The notes under the pieces were generated by a model. It was not told the origin of the DNA, did no database searches, and saw only the letters and a program-made list of their open reading frames with translations. Below, one piece after another: positions 60,085-64,000 of a stretch of DNA of 64,000 bases; positions within the stretch are counted from its first letter, which is position 1; the number at the start of each line of letters is the position of its first letter. Source of the stretch: Melieria omissa (Eukaryota; Arthropoda; Insecta; Diptera; Ulidiidae); assembly GCA_963971225.1 (NCBI GenBank), contig OZ020269.1, forward strand, positions 5,332,001-5,396,000, in the 5' to 3' direction. A program made the position numbers and the translations under genes.

Positions 60085-63000
60085 CTGCAAGTGCAAGTGA
60101 AATATGACAGCTAACTGTACTTGAAGGTGAATGTCAGATCGTACCTCATGTTGCGGGCAGGCGACTGCAGGTGGTAGGCGCCCTTGTGGCGCAACACATA
60201 CTCGGTCCAATAGACCGATGTCTCCAGCGGTGTGGTGCGCTGATCCAGCAGCAACTTTTGGCGGAATCTACAAAAGGGGAAAAGGAAAACGTAAGAGTTG
60301 GAAATTTAAGGTTAGGTTAGCGGCCGGCGGAAGCGAGCTTAGGACAAAAACATGACGTCCAAATTGATCCGCTTTCCAATACTAACTTGCACAACAATAA
60401 ATTCGAAAACTCAAAATTCGAATAGTGCAATTTCAGAGCTTTAATCAAACTAGTTTGATTCTTTCTCAAAAGTTAAATCAGCCTTTCGTCTATTAAAAAG
60501 CAAAATTTTCAATTTTAGCCTTTTCGTAGAAAATATCACTCAATGGTAAAGATATCAGCCGCTTTTATTCCTTCCCCTCCCACCCCACATACCTCGCCGC
60601 ATTTCTGTATTGCGGATCGTGTATCACTTTCATGATCGACTTGTATAGCTGCGCCGCCGTGAGCGTCTCCAGCTGCAGCTTTATTGCATAGCCATCGACT
60701 TCCGCCTTCGCCGAGTTCACGTCGTGATCGCAGAACACGGGCATCGTGACCACCGGCACACCATGGTACACCGTCTCGAACATGCTCAGCAGTCCGCCGT
60801 GCGTGACGAAAGCGCGCAGCTTCCGATGCCCCAGAATGTCCTGTTGCGGCAGCCAGCGACTCAGTTTCACGTTCGGCGTGAGATCCTGCAGCTCGGCAGC
60901 GCTGCCCTCGTACTTCCATAGCACGTGGTAGGGCAGGCGAGCGAACGTCTTCACCAGCAGCCGGCGCAGCGTCTCCGGCATGTTGGCTGCCTTCACCGAG
61001 GAGCCCATCGAGACGTAAATGAAGCCCGACTCCCCCGCGGACGCAATAAAGTCCTCCAGCTCCTTTGGCAAGGCTTTGGCCGGCTTGCAGTGAATGCACG
61101 CCACCTCGGCGACATTGGGATTGAGGGCGCGCGGATAGGAGACCACTGCATGGCCGTTCTGCAGTATGAAGCTGACGTTCTTCGAGATGTCGTACGGATG
61201 TGGCATGTGCGTTCCGAAGCGCGCGCGCATCACTCTATGCACCAGCGCTATGACGAACTGCACAACGAAATGAAACGCAATGAGATCAGTTTGCGTGTGC
61301 AGCGTGCACTGAGCGGACACTTTACCCGGTGCATGAGCTCCTGGAACACCTGCATGGCCGTGTTGGTGGCGCGCTGCACCAGACCCATGTTGTCCGTGAA
61401 GGATGAGTAGAAGTTGGGCGTCACTGCATACGAGCCGGGATTGCCGGCCTTGGCCAGGCTGCCCGTGTAGAAGCCGACCGTGTTCATGTACATGAAGGGG
61501 ATCTTGTACTGGTAGACCATGCCCAGGGCACACTCGGGATAGGCGCCGTCCAGTATGGCCAGCTCGAAGTTGCGGTTCAGCAGCTCGCGCGTCTCGGCGT
61601 CTTCCAGCATAGCGTCGCACGACTGCAACCAAATGGAACATTTTAATCATGAATGAACTGCATGTGCGAAATCGTAATATTCATAAACAACAAATAATGC
61701 AAACACATAGAAAACGTGCAATCTAAAACGCCAAATATTGAAATTGCACGCACGTCAATTTGGGCAACACTGCTTCGCGACGGCTACCGAAAAATGGCAG
61801 CCTTGGTCGCGAAGCAAACCAACGCCAGCACTTACACTTTACACAATTACAATTACATTTGAAATTTCAACAACAAACGGCAATAGCCAAAACCACCACT
61901 ATCACAATAGCAACAACAAAAACCACAGCAGCAATGGCAATAAAATACAATAAAATGTTGCAATTGCACTTGTTGCATGCGGTGCGGTGCAGCGTCTGGC
62001 TGCGACCGTACAGTGAGGTGGAAACAAAGCGGCGTCTGCTGGCAGCATTACAATAAATAAGTAAAACAGCAAAAAGATGCAAATTATACAATGGACAAGC
62101 AAAATTGAACTGCGCACTAATGCACTCACACACACACACATGTACATGTAATATTTGGTGTAATGGTGTTATTTGTACTTTTTGTTTTGAAACACAAATT
62201 CAAAGATCATGTCGACAATTTGTCATCGTTGCCATTTGTCGCGAAGCCAGCAGTTGTCACTGTCAGTGACAAACCTTTACAAGTGTAAGAATGTGTAAAC
62301 TACAAAGAGTAAGCGAATTTTACATTGATACAATTGGAATTGTCATCGGCTATAAACAGTGGCGGATTCAGGGTGGTGTTTTGGGGGTTGAAAACCCCCC
62401 GAAATATTAGGATCGACTTTAAAACTAAATACAAATCAAAAGGCATCTTATGAATATTAAAGAATTACTTTTTGAAACCCCCCGACATATTTTTCTGAAT
62501 CCGCATAAAGGTTCATCGTTGTGAAAAGTTCGCTTAGTGCACACATATCGTGACAGTTCACTTTGGTCATGAGCTGAAGTTAATGGTCTCAAGTTCGAAA
62601 ATAAAGTTTCAGTATTCAATAAGTTCAACTTCAAAATGCATTGAACTCTAAGGAAAAACGTTTTTAGATTGTTAACATTATTTTGTTGTTAACTTAATAC
62701 CGGTACTTGTCAAGTATGGAATAATAAAATATTAGTCTGTTTAGCTGACTTTGGATTTGCTTTTCCCACATAAATCTGTGGTCAAAAGCAATAACCGCCT
62801 AAGTCGAAAATTGCTGTTTCGAGCAATCTCGTTTTAAAGTTTTAGCGCGTAGTGTGTTCGCTATGGGAATGCGAATAGGTTTTTGTTAATAACTTTTTTT
62901 ATTTTAACGTTACAAACTCCCCGATTTTACACAAACGTAGAGCACAGTCAAGGGAACGTGGTGGCATCAATAACTCAATTTCTTCTTAAGTCGACTTAAG

Positions 63001-63324
63001 CGGTTATTGCTTTTGACCACAGAAATATTTAGGAAAACGTTATAGCGTTTTAGGAACTGTTTTTAAGGAAATGTTGTGTTTTTTATGATTTCAAGTAAAA
63101 CCGTTCATCTAATCCCTCAATACTTTGTAATATCACTCACCTGAAACGCATATCGCACGCCGTCCCACAGTGAAATCGGCATCTCACCGGCCATGCGCGA
63201 ACCCAACAGATCCCAGTTGGTGTAATTATGTATGTATTCGACCAGACCCGCTGGCGTGATCTCATGCAGGCCGCTAATGTGAAAATCCGACGGGAATCCA
63301 TTAAGGAAAGTAATATTGTGACCT
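59937..63324 (-). CDS. UDP-glycosyltransferase, 5' end beyond window (five exons in view)
   Basis: Exons in transcript order are 63324-63141, 61622-61326, 61257-60593, 60267-60145 and 60084-59937. Phases agree across all four junctions and encode 471 residues. UGTs transfer a sugar from a UDP-sugar (UDP-glucose in insects) to small lipophilic compounds in the ER lumen, which makes them soluble. The nucleotide-sugar-binding signature is clear (FVTHGGLLSMFETVYHGVPV, then FCDHDVNSAK), with WLPQQDILGH just before it. A membrane helix (about YYLLDVAALYLGISYLVYYL) is followed by a basic cytosolic tail ending KSKKL, a KxKxx-type ER retrieval signal. The first visible residues, GHNITFLNGFP, match the start of the acceptor-binding domain, so only the exon with the signal peptide and about 40-60 residues is missing. 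It would lie right of 64000. No frameshift or stop was seen. The subfamily was not assigned. Confidence 0.92.
60145..60267 (-). CDS. UGT exon, fourth in view
   Basis: Acceptor CCCTTTTGTAG, donor GTACGA. Encodes FRQKLLLDQRTTPLETSVYW through SPARNM, with split codons at both ends. Confidence 0.88.
60593..61257 (-). CDS. UGT exon, third in view (sugar-donor domain)
   Basis: Acceptor CGTTGTGCAG, donor GTATGT. Starts FVIALVHRVMRARFG and contains the UGT signature and the WLPQQDILGH segment. GC-rich third positions stand out from the flanking introns. Confidence 0.92.
61326..61622 (-). CDS. UGT exon, second in view
   Basis: Acceptor TTTGGTTGCAG, donor GTAAAG, 99 codons in phase 0. Encodes SCDAMLEDAETRELLNRNFE through QVFQELMHR, part of the acceptor-binding domain. 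Confidence 0.9.
62357..62504. mobile_element. Small MITE, about 148 bp, GCGGATTCAG ends
   Basis: GCGGATTCAG at 62362-62371 is matched by its exact complement at 62495-62504. Inside, AACCCCCCGA occurs twice (near 62393 and 62476). The left end reads CAGTGGCGGATTCAG, a terminus that resembles common arthropod MITEs. Target duplication is unclear. Confidence 0.55.
62776..63022. mobile_element. TIR-bounded MITE, 247 bp
   Basis: A near-perfect inverted pair of about 31 bp. The left arm begins CTGTGGTCAAAAGCAATAAC at 62776, and the right arm ends with its complement at 63022. One mismatch is seen in the arms. No coding frame and no clear target duplication. Confidence 0.75.
63141..63324 (-). CDS. 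UGT exon, first in view
   Basis: Acceptor GTTCTTACAG, donor GTGAGT. Encodes GHNITFLNGFPSDFHISGLH through WDGVRYAFQ. The first base completes a codon begun in an exon outside the window. Confidence 0.88.
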
Positions 63325-64000
63325 CTGTAAGAACAACAAAAAAACACCGGAAAACAAATAAATTATAATGCACCCAGATAAATGGCAGTGAATACAACAT
63401 TACAGCATTGCACCCATTTGGCCTATTGACAGGCGGAGTCAAAGTTGTTGCACGCTTCATTAGGCGCGTAAAAGCATTTGTCAGGTTTTTGATGAGGCAC
63501 AACAAACGCGACATAAACAACAATAACATTTAAGCAAATTGCGCGCTGTACTAAGTGCAATTCATATAAATTAAATCTGAAGTTTTTGCTAAACTTTTGA
63601 CAAGTTATGAGCAACAAATTTGTAGAAACTCTGAACTTTTTGAGGGTAAGTTGGTTCTAAATTCACGCTTAGTCAGTAAGTTTATTTATTTAAATTTAAA
63701 TTTTGACAAGTTATGAGCAACAAATTTTTAGAAACCTTGAACTATTAGAGGGGAAGTAGGTTTTGAATTCACGTTTAGTCAGTAAATTGAATTCAATGAC
63801 AATGCAATTTAAACTCTTGAAGCATTTTTTTACTGAATTGTAAGATCGCCGAACTCCAGAATGAGATGTGTCTCATAAACGATTTTTCGTCCTCAGCGAT
63901 ATCAAAACAGGAATCTGAAATGACACTTTATGGGGTTTGAGTTTGGAGTGGGTCATTGTGTGTACCAATAGGAGGTGAAAACAGGCCACACTTGTTCGTG
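63325..64000 (-). other. UGT intron extending beyond the window
   Basis: No N-terminal UGT exon (signal peptide and first beta strand) was found here on the minus strand, so it must lie past 64000. A tandem duplication occupies 63595-63806. Confidence 0.7.
63595..63806. repeat. Two-copy tandem repeat, period 106 bp
   Basis: A unit starting TTTTGACAAGTTATGAGCAA begins at 63595 and again at 63701. The copies share GTAGAAAC/TTAGAAAC, TTGAACT, AATTCACG and TTAGTCAGTAA landmarks and differ by scattered substitutions. Confidence 0.85.

Larger units (their letters stand above)
61623..63140 (-). other. UGT intron with two small MITEs
   Basis: An intron of 1518 bp that holds the TIR elements at 62357-62504 and 62776-63022. 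No coding content was recognised. The open frames near 61738-62147 derive from CAA-rich sequence. Confidence 0.8.

Noticed and set aside
60300..60345. GGTTAGGTTAG-rich sequence as a possible telomere-like or SINE fragment
   Set aside because: Only two units in the UGT intron and no box A/B or matching copy in the window.
60536..61099. 187-codon minus-strand frame overlapping the UGT exon
   Set aside because: Shadow of the GC-rich UGT exon in another frame.
60925..61410. 161-codon plus-strand frame opposite the UGT gene
   Set aside because: Antisense shadow spanning an intron of the UGT gene; no independent evidence.
1..64000. CRISPR arrays, bacterial operons, rRNA genes
   Set aside because: No regularly spaced repeats, no prokaryotic gene layout and no rRNA-like conserved sequence. 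The window is eukaryotic.

Overview
The window is nuclear DNA from an insect, most likely a higher fly. It has compact multi-exon genes with GT/AG introns, one intron of about 15 kb, many CA, GTT and CTG microsatellites, and decayed DNA transposons and retroelements. Coding content is low. The two recognisable genes, a sensory neuron membrane protein (SNMP, CD36 family) and an insect-type UDP-glycosyltransferase, fit a fly such as a tephritid, but species cannot be fixed from this sequence.

Layout. Positions 1 to about 34,100 hold no gene I can support. This stretch is intergenic or intronic DNA containing a 448-bp MITE (3157-3604), a fragment of a TTAA-type MITE (19104-19211), a second TTAA-type element (23416-24047), a 974-bp element with six copies of a 16-bp motif (28944-29917), and a broken 1309-bp Tc1/mariner element with TA duplications (32224-33532). 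From 34160 to 51062 (+) lies a four-exon gene for a 560-residue protein with two adjacent membrane segments, whose family I do not recognise. Its first intron (35032-50122) has collected a TIR element, a 990-bp piggyBac-like element with an 18-bp palindrome, a LINE 3' end and a 205-bp TTAA MITE. A LINE RNase H remnant lies just past its poly(A) signal.

From 52891 to 58377 (+) lies a complete eight-exon SNMP gene (493 residues). Its fifth intron is normally about 100 bp but carries an apparently recent, internally deleted Ty3/gypsy-type LTR retrotransposon (54385-57641). It lies on the opposite strand, its LTRs look identical and it is flanked by TTTG target-site duplications. Converging on it from the minus strand is a UDP-glycosyltransferase gene (59937-63324 in view). 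Its five 3' exons are present, and its N-terminal exon lies beyond the right edge.

Functionally, the SNMP (lipid or odorant capture at the sensory membrane) and the UGT (conjugation and clearance of small lipophilic compounds in the ER) are convergent neighbours with about 1.6 kb between their stop codons. A shared chemosensory or detoxification role is possible but is inferred from family knowledge only. The most distinctive features are the TIR elements built from iterated copies of their own end motif, at least three TTAA-target families, and the young LTR insertion inside the SNMP intron.
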